Shown: piece after piece, positions 35,561-45,321 of the stretch
Numbering within the stretch: position 1 is the stretch's first letter
Layout of the letters: each line of letters opens with the position of its first letter
NCBI GenBank assembly: GCA_019115145.1
Contig: DXED01000041.1
Span: 1-64,000 of the forward strand
Direction of reading: 5' to 3'
DNA: 64,000 bases
Source: Claveliimonas intestinigallinarum
Lineage (GTDB): Bacteria > Bacillota > Clostridia > Lachnospirales > Lachnospiraceae
The notes under the pieces: model-generated
Database searches by the model: none
Seen by the model: only the letters and a program-made list of their open reading frames with translations
Told to the model about the DNA's origin: nothing
Position numbers and translations under genes: made by a program

Positions 35561-36956
35561 AAAGAAAACGTTTCTTCTTTTCATAGCGGGATATGCAATC
35601 GTCTTTGCTATGATGTTTATAGGAATCAGAGAAGATTATATGATACTGGAGACAGCAGCGCTTTGTGGTGGGGGATGTATTCTTTTACTTTTGAGGCGTC
35701 CGGCCTGGATCATCTACCTGATGATCTTTTACTGCTGTGTGGAAAAATGGATGATTTCTCAGTTCGGGATGCCGGATAGCCTTGATTTAGCTATGGATCT
35801 TATGATGCTCCTGTGCCTGGGACTGGCTTTGAAAACTCTGTTTGAAAAAAACGATAGATACTATTTTGTGTTTCCACTTGTTCTGGCCGGCGCCTTTTTT
35901 GTGATAGGTACGCTGTCAGCACTTTTCCAGCAGGTGGATATACTGCTGATCTGTTGGTCCTACAGAAATCTAATGAGGTTTTTTCTGTTTTTCTTCTCCT
36001 GTGTTGTTATTCTAGATGTCGATGATGTGGAAAATCTTATGCGGCTTTTTTCCTGGCTTTTTCATGCCAATATTCTTATCGTATCTTTCCAGTTCTGGAT
36101 ACAGGGATACAGTCAGGATAATCTGGGAGGACTATTTGGAACGCAGATGGGATGTAATGGATATATGAACACTTATTTGTGTATATATGTCTCTTTTGTC
36201 TGCGTGATGTATATGGCTCGGAGACTTTCGTTTTGGATCTTTCTGTATGTCTCTGCGGGAAGTTTGTATATAGCTGCTCTGAGTGAGTTGAAATTCTGGT
36301 TTATGGAATATGTGCTGATCCTGGCAGTAAGTATACTTCTGACGCGGTTTTCTTCCAGAACAATCTTGATGCTGATAGGGGCGGCCGCAGGACTCTTTAT
36401 AGGATTGCAGTTGTTTAATGCAGTCTTTCCGGGATGGGAGTTCTCTGTGAATCAGATTCTGGATTATACGGGACAGGGGGGATACAGTACGGAGACAGAC
36501 TTGAACCGTCTGACGGCTATATCCCGGATTTGCAATGAATTTCTGCATACCATTTCGCAGCGGTTGTTTGGATTTGGTCTGGGAAGCTGTGAGACTTCCA
36601 CATTTTTTAACAGCGGCTTTTTCCAGCAGTATGGCGAGACGATCCATTATACTTATCTGCTGCAGGCGTTTTTGTTTCTGGAGACAGGATTTGTCGGATT
36701 ATTCCTGTACCTTGGATTTTATATAGGCATATCTGCAAAAGCACTTATTATGCGCCGTTTTCTGGATGAAACGGCCCAAATCTATTGCGGGACAGCAGCC
36801 ATATGTGCTGTTACTTGTATTTTGCAGGTGTTTTATAACAGTGCTCTACGTGTGGAAAACAGTGGTTATCTCGCGTATTTTATGCTGGCAGTGCCTTTTA
36901 TCTTTATGAAGGGAAGGAGTGGGGAAGAGAATGATGAGTCCATTAAAAAAGATTAG
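35541..36956 (+). CDS. Wzy-like polysaccharide polymerase / O-antigen ligase family protein
   Basis: 471 aa, with about 11-12 hydrophobic helices and a larger extracytoplasmic loop around residues 295-365 (WEFSVNQILDYTGQGGYSTETD to FGLGSCETS). FGFGLGS near that loop resembles the Wzy/O-antigen ligase pattern. Position between glycosyltransferases and Wzx fits the polymerase that joins repeat units outside the membrane. It overlaps its upstream neighbour by 20 bp and the following glycosyltransferase by about 26 bp. Confidence 0.78.
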   Translation: MMKIQGKKKTFLLFIAGYAIVFAMMFIGIREDYMILETAALCGGGCILLLLRRPAWIIYLMIFYCCVEKWMISQFGMPDSLDLAMDLMMLLCLGLALKTLFEKNDRYYFVFPLVLAGAFFVIGTLSALFQQVDILLICWSYRNLMRFFLFFFSCVVILDVDDVENLMRLFSWLFHANILIVSFQFWIQGYSQDNLGGLFGTQMGCNGYMNTYLCIYVSFVCVMYMARRLSFWIFLYVSAGSLYIAALSELKFWFMEYVLILAVSILLTRFSSRTILMLIGAAAGLFIGLQLFNAVFPGWEFSVNQILDYTGQGGYSTETDLNRLTAISRICNEFLHTISQRLFGFGLGSCETSTFFNSGFFQQYGETIHYTYLLQAFLFLETGFVGLFLYLGFYIGISAKALIMRRFLDETAQIYCGTAAICAVTCILQVFYNSALRVENSGYLAYFMLAVPFIFMKGRSGEENDESIKKD

Positions 36957-37992
36957 TATTATTGTACCTGTATATAACACTGGAATCTATCTGGATAGAT
37001 GCATGGAAAGTCTTGTCAAACAGTCTTTGAGAGACTTTGAAATCATTATCGTAGATGACGGATCTGAAGAAATATGCAGCCGGCAGTGCGATCAGTGGGC
37101 TGTTAAGGATAACAGAATCTGTGTGATACATAAAAAAAATGAGGGCCTTGGGTATGCAAGGAATACTGGTATAGCTGCTGCAGAGGGAGAGTATGTTGCC
37201 TTTGTGGATTCGGATGATTACATAGCACCTGATATGTGTGAAAAGCTGTATGACAGAGCAAAAGCATCCAACGCGGATTTGGTCGTGGGCGGTTATATAA
37301 AAAAATATGACAGCGGATATGAGCAGTGTTTCCGAAATGAAGGGATTCCTGATAAGATTATCGGCGAGGATGTTATCAGGATCCTGCTAGCCAATATGTT
37401 GGGCTCCCGGCCGGAAGACAGATATGATGATCGTATAGGGATGTCTGTTTGGAAAAATCTGTATTCCAGACAGTTGTTTGATAACGAAGATGTTCGGTTT
37501 CCGTCAGAAAGGGAATATATTTCTGAGGATATTATTTTTCACATCCGCTGCCTGAAATATGTAAGATGTGCGGAAGTGCTCCATGCCCCGGTATATTATT
37601 ATTGCCAGAATGCGGGAAGCCTTTCAAAGTCATACAGAAGCGATAGATTTGAAAAGATAATCCGGCTATTCTGCTATGAGAAAAAGCTTCTGAAGGAGAT
37701 GGGAGCATACCAGTATGGGAAGTTGCCATTGCAGCGCACTTTAATTGCAAATGTGCGTACCTGCATCATGATGGAGGCATCTGTCGGCAGGAGAAATGGT
37801 GAAGCGGGAAAGTCAAAAAGAAAGATACTTGCATATTGCCGTGAGAGTCATATTTCTGAGGTCCTGCGGGAATATCCCTGGCAGAAGCTGCCGGTCAAGC
37901 AGAGGATATTTTCATTGGCAATGCTTTTAAAATGGAAGAACATTTTGTATATCCTTGCCTGTCTTCAAAATAGATACAGAGGAGGAAACTGA
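36931..37992 (+). CDS. Glycosyltransferase family 2
   Basis: 353 aa, GT-A fold. ISIIVPVYNTGIYLDRCMESLVKQS is the family start. VDDGSEE and the DxD-type motif AFVDSDDYI bind the nucleotide sugar. EDIIFHIR is the conserved acidic helix. Helical C-terminus with basic residues, probably membrane-associated. The ATG at 36931 is preceded by GGAAGGAG; a GTG at 36919 is less likely. It is the first of four GT2 genes in this operon. Confidence 0.9.
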   Translation: MMSPLKKISIIVPVYNTGIYLDRCMESLVKQSLRDFEIIIVDDGSEEICSRQCDQWAVKDNRICVIHKKNEGLGYARNTGIAAAEGEYVAFVDSDDYIAPDMCEKLYDRAKASNADLVVGGYIKKYDSGYEQCFRNEGIPDKIIGEDVIRILLANMLGSRPEDRYDDRIGMSVWKNLYSRQLFDNEDVRFPSEREYISEDIIFHIRCLKYVRCAEVLHAPVYYYCQNAGSLSKSYRSDRFEKIIRLFCYEKKLLKEMGAYQYGKLPLQRTLIANVRTCIMMEASVGRRNGEAGKSKRKILAYCRESHISEVLREYPWQKLPVKQRIFSLAMLLKWKNILYILACLQNRYRGGN

Positions 37993-37994
37993 CT

Positions 37995-38564
37995 GTGATT
38001 GATACAAGAGAAAAGTTAAAGGCATGCCTGAAAAAGGAAAAAGCTTTTTATATTACTGGAAAAACAAAGCGTACTCGGCTTGTAGAATGGGTTGCGCAGG
38101 ATCCCTGTGTCAGAATATGGAAGTATCAGAAAGCGCTGAGATATACAGAATTTTTTTGCAGTCAGTCCGGCATTGTGAAGTGGATCATGTATCCTTTGAT
38201 GAGAAGAAAGAAAAACCGGCTTGGGCTGAAACTCGGATTGGAAATTGTGGAGAATTCTTTTGATGAGGGCCTGATTATCTATCATACAGGGAATATCGTG
38301 GTAAACGGATATGCCAGGATTGGGAAAGACTGCCGTCTTCACGGCTCGAACTGTATAGGAAATAATGGAGTATCTGAGGAAACACCAAGGATTGGAGAAA
38401 GGGTGGATATAGGTGCAGGAGCAATTCTGATAGGCGGAATTACGATTGCCGATGACATTACGGTGGGAGCAGGCGCTGTTGTGAATACTTCTTTTACAGA
38501 GCCGGGTATTGTGATAGCGGGAATTCCCGCCAGAAAGGTGAAAAACAAATGGACAGAGGCATAA
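37995..38564 (+). CDS. Left-handed beta-helix (hexapeptide) acyltransferase, CysE-like
   Basis: 189 aa. The N-terminal helical part (about 1-80) is followed by hexapeptide repeats (IGKDCRLHGSNCIGNNG, IGERVDIGAGAILIGG, IADDITVGAGAVV) and the end GIVIAGIPARKV. This layout matches serine-acetyltransferase-like sugar O-acetyltransferases. It starts with GTG; GAGGAGG sits 9 nt upstream. Within a glycan operon it most likely acetylates a sugar; an amino-acid substrate is less likely. Confidence 0.87.
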   Translation: MIDTREKLKACLKKEKAFYITGKTKRTRLVEWVAQDPCVRIWKYQKALRYTEFFCSQSGIVKWIMYPLMRRKKNRLGLKLGLEIVENSFDEGLIIYHTGNIVVNGYARIGKDCRLHGSNCIGNNGVSEETPRIGERVDIGAGAILIGGITIADDITVGAGAVVNTSFTEPGIVIAGIPARKVKNKWTEA

Positions 38565-39523
38565 TGAGAGGGAAGGAACAGCCGGTTTTGTCCATCATTG
38601 TTCCTGTTTATAATGTTGAGAAGTATATTAGGGATTGCCTGGACAGCATCCTCGCACAATCTTTTCAGGAGTTTGAAGTAATCTTAATCGATGATGGATC
38701 CAGTGATCAGAGTGGAGCAATCTGTGATTTGTATGCGGAGAAGGATGAACGGATCCATGTGGTCCATAAGGAAAACGGAGGACTTTCCTCTGCTAGAAAT
38801 ACGGGATTGGATCTGGCAAAAGGTCTATATGTGGGGTTTGTCGATTCGGATGACTGGATCTCTGCCACTATGTATGAGCACCTTCTTCAGGCGGTGAGAA
38901 CAGAGGACGCAGATATAGCCGCCTGTCGCTGGGTGGAAGAGGAACATATACAAAAGTTTAAGAGTGTACATACATATACCTGGAATAGCAAAGAGGTCCT
39001 CAGACATTTTTTCCTGCGTCAGATTACAGAGAGCGTATGTGACAAGGTGTTTGCCGTAGAAATGTGGAGGAATGTACGTTTCCCAGAAGGTGAGATCAAT
39101 GAGGATACGATTACTTTGTTCAGTCTGCTCCTAAAGTGCCGTCGTGCTGTCTTTGTGGACACAGAGGAGTATTATTACCGTGCGAGAGAGGGAAGTATCA
39201 CAAAGTCTGGGTATTCACGGAAATTCCGTATTGTAGAAAGCCATCTGAGGAAAATGCGAGAAAAGGTTTTAGATCGACTTCCTTCGCTGAAAAAATATGT
39301 GGACTATTTCCTAAGCGTACATTACTATTGTTTGCTCCTCTCTGTTTTGAAGAGCGGGGAATTCCATACTTTTAGGGATGACTACAGATATTACCGGAAA
39401 AGATTTGCAGAAGTATTTCCAGCTTTTATGTGGAGGGGAACTGGGAAAGAAAAGGACAGGGTGATAGGGCTGGCTTTGCGTTATAGTCCGGTTTGCTTGA
39501 TCAGACCTCTGCTTCGGAGATAA
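38549..39523 (+). CDS. Glycosyltransferase family 2
   Basis: 324 aa, GT-A fold. LSIIVPVYNVEKYIRDCLDSILAQS, LIDDGSSDQSG, the donor/metal motif VGFVDSDDWIS and EGEINEDTITLF are clear. It overlaps the preceding acyltransferase by 16 bp; AAGGTG lies about 8 nt before the ATG. An in-frame ATG at 38564 is the alternative. The acceptor cannot be told. Confidence 0.9.
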   Translation: MDRGIMRGKEQPVLSIIVPVYNVEKYIRDCLDSILAQSFQEFEVILIDDGSSDQSGAICDLYAEKDERIHVVHKENGGLSSARNTGLDLAKGLYVGFVDSDDWISATMYEHLLQAVRTEDADIAACRWVEEEHIQKFKSVHTYTWNSKEVLRHFFLRQITESVCDKVFAVEMWRNVRFPEGEINEDTITLFSLLLKCRRAVFVDTEEYYYRAREGSITKSGYSRKFRIVESHLRKMREKVLDRLPSLKKYVDYFLSVHYYCLLLSVLKSGEFHTFRDDYRYYRKRFAEVFPAFMWRGTGKEKDRVIGLALRYSPVCLIRPLLRR

Positions 39524-39527
39524 GACA

Positions 39528-40544
39528 ATGGAAAAAGTTACAATCATAATACCGGCCTATAATGCCGAGGGAACAATAGAAAAATGTATACGAAGCGCCT
39601 GCGGACAGACATATCCGGAATTGGAGATCATCGTAATCAATGACGGATCTTCCGATAGAACGGAGGAAATATGCAGGTGTTTTGGGGAGAAAGATTCCCG
39701 TCTTATTGTCAGGACGACAGAAAATCGTGGGGTAAGTGCGGCAAGAAATCTTGGACTAGAGTTGGCTTCAGGAACTTGGATCGTCTTTTTGGATGCAGAT
39801 GACATTCTTTTGGAGGACGCAGTAAAAGAGCTGATGAAATACCGGACAGGCACAGATTGGGTTATCGGGAACTACTATATGTCAGAGCAGGGCGGCAAGG
39901 GAACAATTATGAGACATGCACAGTATTTTACGGAAGCTGTCCACAGGGGTATGAAAAGTGAACTTCCTGAGTTGTGCTGTAGCAGGAATTTTCACTGTGT
40001 GTGGGGAAAATTGTTCAAGGCGAAGCTGATCTCGGAGTATGGCCTCTACTTTCATGAGGACAAAAGCTATGGGGAGGATCTGCTGTTCAATATGGACTAT
40101 TTTTCTTTTGTGCGCAATTTTACTATTCTGCGGAAGGAGGTATATGGGTACTGTTATACATATGGAAAGGGCCTGGGGACCAGACTGATTGACAATGAGT
40201 GGGAGATCCAGAAGGATATATTCCGCGAAATGGAGTACCGCATAAACAATGTCTATCGAATCGATGAGACAGCATACGAAAGGATCAATCATTTTTATTT
40301 TTCACAGGCGGTTTCGGTCATCCAGAGGATTGCAGGGGAAAAAAGACTTGAAAGATTAGAGAGAAAGAGGAGAATACAGACTGTAACGGACTCTTGGGAA
40401 TTTCGGGAGATCGTTCAAAGAGAAGCTGCGTCCGGAAGATTGCATCCTTTGGATCGGATTCTGCTGAGGCACGGTTTTTTATACAGCAAAATTCATGAGT
40501 TTTATGCTGCTCATAAGCTTAGACGAAATCAGGAGGAAGCATGA
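39528..40544 (+). CDS. Glycosyltransferase family 2
   Basis: 338 aa. VTIIIPAYNAEGTIEKCIRS, INDGSSDRTEE, VFLDADDIL and KSYGEDLLFNMDYF show a GT-A transferase. The C-terminal 100 residues are basic and helical. It resembles the next gene in length and in the CxKLF/KLY-GED-FN-Y-VRN pattern, so the two probably arose by duplication. The stop overlaps the next ATG (ATGA). Confidence 0.9.
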   Translation: MEKVTIIIPAYNAEGTIEKCIRSACGQTYPELEIIVINDGSSDRTEEICRCFGEKDSRLIVRTTENRGVSAARNLGLELASGTWIVFLDADDILLEDAVKELMKYRTGTDWVIGNYYMSEQGGKGTIMRHAQYFTEAVHRGMKSELPELCCSRNFHCVWGKLFKAKLISEYGLYFHEDKSYGEDLLFNMDYFSFVRNFTILRKEVYGYCYTYGKGLGTRLIDNEWEIQKDIFREMEYRINNVYRIDETAYERINHFYFSQAVSVIQRIAGEKRLERLERKRRIQTVTDSWEFREIVQREAASGRLHPLDRILLRHGFLYSKIHEFYAAHKLRRNQEEA

Positions 40545-41566
40545 AGACAATTCATATCAGTATTATCATACCTGTGTATAATGGGGAACTCTATTTTCAA
40601 AGATGTGTGGATTCCATATATAGACAAAAGGAAGATAGATATGAGGTCATACTTATAGATGACGGGTCCACAGACAATTTTTATGAAAAATGCAGGGAAT
40701 ACATAGAAGGAAACATGAAGTTCCGCCTTATCAGACAGAAAAACAGAGGGGTAGGCGCCGCAAGGAATCTGGGCATATCAAAGGCCCAGGGAGAGTGGAT
40801 TTATTTTCTGGATATAGATGACGAGTTGGAGGATGGTGCTCTGGAGGAAATGCTGCAAATGACAGATTCTGACATTCAGTGGCTTGTCATGAATTTTTAT
40901 AAGCATGTGGTGGGAGAAAAAAAGAAGGCACCGCTTGCACTTTCTGACTATATCATAGGCATGCACTCCGGATATGATAATCTTCCTAGAATGTTGAATG
41001 AAGAGCTCTTCATGTATCCGTGTGCCAAGTTATACAGTAGGCAGATTATTGTGGAAAACGGGCTTCAGTTTCCGCAGGGGATCAAGTATGGAGAGGATAT
41101 CAGGTTCAACCTGGAATACTTCAGATACGTGCGAAATTACAGAGTGGAGAGCAAACCAGTCATGACCTATCATATTGATCAAGGAAAAGGTGCTGGTAGT
41201 GCTTACTATAAAAACTCATTTGAAATGCAGATGGATATAGACAAAAAAATACTGGAAATGGATCAGACATACTATCATATCAGTCTGAATGCACAAAAGG
41301 AACTGAATCACTATTTCTTTCGTCAGGGGATCAATACGGCAGCCGCCTATCTGACTGTATGGAAGAGCCTTCCTTTTTTGTATCGTATCGGTCAGATACA
41401 GGAGGTTCTGTCAGATAAAAGATTTCAAACATTTCTTGAGAGAGAAAGAGAAAATGGGAGAATAAAAAAACTGGATCATTATCTGTTGAAAAAGAAAAAA
41501 TTCTTGGTTTATTATGTGATTCATTATATGTATACAAAGATAAAAGCAATCAGAAAAGGAAGATAG
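40541..41566 (+). CDS. Glycosyltransferase family 2
   Basis: 341 aa. ISIIIPVYNGELYFQRCVDSIYRQ, LIDDGSTDNF, the motif YFLDIDDEL (DID in place of the usual DSDD) and KYGEDIRFNLEYFRYVRN are visible. Probable tandem paralogue of the gene at 39528. Translationally coupled to it by a 4-bp overlap. Confidence 0.9.
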   Translation: MKTIHISIIIPVYNGELYFQRCVDSIYRQKEDRYEVILIDDGSTDNFYEKCREYIEGNMKFRLIRQKNRGVGAARNLGISKAQGEWIYFLDIDDELEDGALEEMLQMTDSDIQWLVMNFYKHVVGEKKKAPLALSDYIIGMHSGYDNLPRMLNEELFMYPCAKLYSRQIIVENGLQFPQGIKYGEDIRFNLEYFRYVRNYRVESKPVMTYHIDQGKGAGSAYYKNSFEMQMDIDKKILEMDQTYYHISLNAQKELNHYFFRQGINTAAAYLTVWKSLPFLYRIGQIQEVLSDKRFQTFLERERENGRIKKLDHYLLKKKKFLVYYVIHYMYTKIKAIRKGR

Positions 41567-41569
41567 ACT

Positions 41570-42637
41570 GTGAAAATAGGAATCATTACGATTACAAATG
41601 GAGAAAATTACGGGAACCGGCTGCAGAACTACGCTGTCCAGGAGGCATTAAAGGAGACAGGTGCCGAGGTCGAGACTGTGCATAAAGTGACCAATGTCTT
41701 TGATGCAGAGAATTTTGTTTATCTGAATAAATTGCGTCTCAAGAAACTCTTACATTATCATCTTACGGTGGAAGAGAGGAGGAGACTGAGTTTTTATAGA
41801 TTTACGAAAAGATACATAAAGAGGAGCAGATATGTCATCAAAGATTCGGCGCCGGAGAAACTGGACTCCTCCTATGACTGTTTTGTGGCAGGGAGTGACC
41901 AGGTATGGAATCCTTATCTTGCATATGTGACGTGTGATAATTTCCTGACTTTTACAAGTGCGGAGAAGAAAGTTGCTTTTGCCCCCAGCATTGCTGTGGA
42001 GGACATACCGGAGGAAAAGAAAAAAGAGTATGCTGCCTGGATCCAGGATTTCCGCCTCCTTTCGGTCAGGGAAAAAGAGGGGGCGACATTGATCTATCGT
42101 TTGTGTGGGAGGAAGGCGGAAGTACTGCTGGATCCAACTTTTTATCTTTCTGCTTCACAGTGGAGAAGGATAGAGAAAAGAGTGAAGATGAGAGAAAATC
42201 GATATATACTGGCTTATTTTCTGGGTGAATATACGCCAGAATACAAAGAGCGTGTGGAGGAGTTCGCTCGCTTTGCAGGATGCGTGGTCTACCGTCTTCA
42301 GACAGAGGAACATTTTCAGATAGCACCGGATGAATTTCTCTATCTTGTGGACCACGCGTCAATAGTATGTACAGATTCTTTTCATGGAACTGCTTTTTCA
42401 ATCATATTTAAAAAGAACTTTGTCGTTTTCCGCAGAAAAGAGGCGTTTGCAGATATGGGATCTCGGCTTCATACTCTGCTGCAAAGATTCGATATGGAAG
42501 ACAGATATTGGGAGAGAGTAGGTTGCAATTCCGTAAAGGATACAGACTTTTGCAAGTCAGAAGCAATTATAGAAGAGGAGAGAGAAAAGACCAGAGACTT
42601 CCTGTCCTGCATTTATAAAGGAGAGCGCTATGCTTAG
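41570..42637 (+). CDS. Polysaccharide pyruvyl transferase family protein
   Basis: 355 aa. It starts MKIGIITITNGENYGNRLQNYAVQ, the family's first Rossmann strand. DSSYDCFVAGSDQVWNPYL and VCTDSFHGTAFSIIFKKNFVVF (about 265-286) are hallmark motifs. Members add pyruvate ketals from PEP to sugars, giving negative charge, though some act as other transferases. It uses GTG as start with AGGAAG upstream. It sits beside Wzx and the Fe-S protein. Confidence 0.88.
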   Translation: MKIGIITITNGENYGNRLQNYAVQEALKETGAEVETVHKVTNVFDAENFVYLNKLRLKKLLHYHLTVEERRRLSFYRFTKRYIKRSRYVIKDSAPEKLDSSYDCFVAGSDQVWNPYLAYVTCDNFLTFTSAEKKVAFAPSIAVEDIPEEKKKEYAAWIQDFRLLSVREKEGATLIYRLCGRKAEVLLDPTFYLSASQWRRIEKRVKMRENRYILAYFLGEYTPEYKERVEEFARFAGCVVYRLQTEEHFQIAPDEFLYLVDHASIVCTDSFHGTAFSIIFKKNFVVFRRKEAFADMGSRLHTLLQRFDMEDRYWERVGCNSVKDTDFCKSEAIIEEEREKTRDFLSCIYKGERYA

Positions 42638-44183
42638 AGCAAGATCATTTAACCAATTGAAAATGGGGACGTTTTTGAGTTATGTATCAATCGGCATCCA
42701 GAATCTGACGGCAATGATTTATACGCCGGTCATGCTACGACTTTTGGGACAAGATCAATATGGCCTGTACCAGTTGAGCAACTCAACGGTCGCCTACTTG
42801 GGATTGCTGACATTTGGGTTTGGCAGTTCTTACGTGAAATTTTATTATGATTATAGGGTACAAAACGATGAGGAAGGTATCCGGAAGCTGAACAGCATTT
42901 TTCTCCTTGTATTCTTGGCCATGTCAGTTCTGTGTGTGATTGCAGGAGCAGGTATGGTCCTGTCTGCAGATTTTCTGTTTGGAGGGAGCCTGACCCCTGG
43001 AGAAATACAGGAAGTGCGAATTCTTATGGTAGTATTGATCATAACCATGGCGCTCACCTTTCCCAATATTATTTTTGACTGCTACATAACGGCGCATGAG
43101 AGGTACATTTTTCAAAGAATGCTTCTGATTATGGTAAACGTGCTGAACCCTTTCATCGGGCTACCGCTTTTGCTGATGGGATACAGATCCATGTCTCTTG
43201 TAATGGCCAATCTGATTTTGTCGCTTTTGCGTGTGGGACTGAATGTCTATTACTGTGTGAGAAAGCTGCATATGAAATTTCAGTTCAAGGGAATGGAACG
43301 TGGCGTCCTGAAAAGAGTGGGGACTTTCTCTTTTTATGTTTTCCTAAATGAAGTGGCGAATCAGATTAACTGGAATATTGACAAGATGGTCCTTGGAGCA
43401 TTTCAGGGAGCGGGAATCGTAGCGCTTTATTCTGTCGGAAGTCAGTTCAATCAGTACTTTATCAATATGTCCACAGCGGTATCCAATGTATTCATTCCTA
43501 GAGTGAATAAAATGATTGCAGAAGGCCAGGGCGATGACAAGCTGACAGAACTGTTTGTGAAGATAGGAAGAATACAGTATATTATTCTCGGGGCAGTACT
43601 CACCGGCTATTTATTGTATGGAAAGTTTTTTATCATCAAATGGGCAGGACAGGAATATGAAGGATCATATCTGATTGGGGCAGTCATTATGTTGCCGACT
43701 ATGATTCCTTTGATTCAAAATATCGGTATAGAGATACAGAAAGCAAAAAACAAACATAAATTCCGGTCAGTCACCTATTTCCTGATTGCTCTCGCTAATT
43801 TGATTGTCAGCATTCCGTTAGCAATTCGTTTTGGGGCACTTGGATCTGCGGCAGGCACGGCTCTGGCTACGGTTGCAGGAAATGTTTTACTGATGAACTG
43901 GTATTACGATAGGCATGTCGGGTTGGATATCTATGTCTTTTTCCGGAGTATGCTGCGTCCGACGGCAGCCCTACTCATAGCGGCGGCAGTAGGGCTCTGT
44001 GTTCGGCTGTTTATCCCGGTTGATTCATGGCCTGCTTTTATCGGAGAGGCGGTCCTGTTTTTGGGAGTGTATCTTCTTTGTCTATGGTATTTTGGATTTT
44101 CATCTGATGAAAAAGAACAGGCAGAAAGAATCCTTGCAAACTTTAAGATAAAAAGAGAGGAGAAAAATGGAGCAGATTTATAG
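42630..44183 (+). CDS. Wzx-like lipid-linked oligosaccharide flippase
   Basis: 517 aa, with about 12-14 hydrophobic helices. MGTFLSYVSIGIQNLTAMIYTPVMLRLLGQDQYGLYQL is the classic polysaccharide-transporter start. WNIDKMVLGAFQGAGIVALYSVG lies mid-protein. It moves undecaprenyl-linked repeat units across the membrane for polymerisation. It overlaps the pyruvyltransferase gene by 8 bp and the Fe-S gene by 17 bp. Confidence 0.93.
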   Translation: MLRARSFNQLKMGTFLSYVSIGIQNLTAMIYTPVMLRLLGQDQYGLYQLSNSTVAYLGLLTFGFGSSYVKFYYDYRVQNDEEGIRKLNSIFLLVFLAMSVLCVIAGAGMVLSADFLFGGSLTPGEIQEVRILMVVLIITMALTFPNIIFDCYITAHERYIFQRMLLIMVNVLNPFIGLPLLLMGYRSMSLVMANLILSLLRVGLNVYYCVRKLHMKFQFKGMERGVLKRVGTFSFYVFLNEVANQINWNIDKMVLGAFQGAGIVALYSVGSQFNQYFINMSTAVSNVFIPRVNKMIAEGQGDDKLTELFVKIGRIQYIILGAVLTGYLLYGKFFIIKWAGQEYEGSYLIGAVIMLPTMIPLIQNIGIEIQKAKNKHKFRSVTYFLIALANLIVSIPLAIRFGALGSAAGTALATVAGNVLLMNWYYDRHVGLDIYVFFRSMLRPTAALLIAAAVGLCVRLFIPVDSWPAFIGEAVLFLGVYLLCLWYFGFSSDEKEQAERILANFKIKREEKNGADL

Positions 44184-45321
44184 ATATGACTGTACGGGAT
44201 GTGGAGCCTGCCAAAATGTCTGCCCTGTGCATTGTATTTCTATGTGCCAGGATCAGGAGGGATTTCCCTATCCGAAAATAGATGCAGAGAGATGTACAGG
44301 ATGTGGCCTGTGCAGACGGACATGTCCAGAGACTAATAGGTCAGAAGAAAGTTTTTGTAAGCCCTATGCGATGTATGCCAAAGATGAGGATGTCCGTCGC
44401 AGAAGTTCTTCAGGGGGGTTTTTCTTTCTCCTTGCAGCGTATGTCCTGGAAAGTGGAGGCATTGTGTTCGGGGTGAGAATGGAACGAGAGACAGCACGTT
44501 TTTGTTGGACGGACCAAATAGACGGCCTACGGGATATACAGGGGTCAAAATATCTGCAGGCTGATACAGGCCATTGTTACTCCAGCGTAAAGAGTTTTTT
44601 GGAAGCAGGTAGGCCAGTCCTTTTTTCTGGAACGCCCTGTCAGGTAGCCGCACTATACCGATTTCTAGGGAGAGAATATGACGGGCTGATCACCTTTGAT
44701 TTTATTTGCCATGGAGTCAGCTCTCCGGAGATTTTTAAAAAATATCTCCGGAAAACAGCAGGTACACAGGAGGTGGAACGGGTAGAGTTTCGAAATAAGG
44801 CGTTGGGATGGCGGGAGTTCTCTATGCGCATTTCCTTTCAAAGCGGAGAGGTGTATGCAAGATCCATGAAAAAGGATGTATACCTGCAGTCTTTCCTCAG
44901 AAACCTAAATCTCCGTCCATCTTGTTTCTTTTGCAGATTCAGAGAAAAGAACAGGATTAGTGATTTTACGGGGGGCGATTTCTGGGGATGTGAATATCTT
45001 GCAGAGAAATGGCGGGATGATCGAGGGTATTCGGTTGTGATCGTGCACAGTAAAAAGGGGGAAAAGCTTCTGGAGAAAATCTGGCCTCTGGGCTGCTGGG
45101 ACGAAATCAGGATAGATGACGTGACAACATATAACAGCAGTTATACAGTTTCCCCCTGGGATCTGTATTCTAGGAATCTTTTTTTCAAGTATACCGGTCG
45201 GTATTCTCTGGAAAAAAGCATAGAAATGGCTTCTAAAAATGGAATCCGAAAGAAGGCAGGAAGAAAATGGTTAAAGTGGAAAATGATGAACAGAAAAAAA
45301 TCAAAAGAAACAATTCTATAG
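44167..45321 (+). CDS. Fe-S protein with coenzyme F420 dehydrogenase beta-like domain
   Basis: 384 aa. Two 4Fe-4S motifs lie at the N-terminus (CTGCGACQNVCP about 10-21; CTGCGLCRRTCP about 41-52). An FrhB/FdhB-type domain follows (about 60-360) with SSSGGFF, GSKYLQADTG, VLFSGTPCQVAAL and DFICHGVSSP. Relatives use flavin and electron transfer. Similar proteins occur beside pyruvyltransferases in many capsule loci, with unknown role; F420 itself is not expected here. GAGGAG precedes the ATG. Confidence 0.87.
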   Translation: MEQIYRYDCTGCGACQNVCPVHCISMCQDQEGFPYPKIDAERCTGCGLCRRTCPETNRSEESFCKPYAMYAKDEDVRRRSSSGGFFFLLAAYVLESGGIVFGVRMERETARFCWTDQIDGLRDIQGSKYLQADTGHCYSSVKSFLEAGRPVLFSGTPCQVAALYRFLGREYDGLITFDFICHGVSSPEIFKKYLRKTAGTQEVERVEFRNKALGWREFSMRISFQSGEVYARSMKKDVYLQSFLRNLNLRPSCFFCRFREKNRISDFTGGDFWGCEYLAEKWRDDRGYSVVIVHSKKGEKLLEKIWPLGCWDEIRIDDVTTYNSSYTVSPWDLYSRNLFFKYTGRYSLEKSIEMASKNGIRKKAGRKWLKWKMMNRKKSKETIL

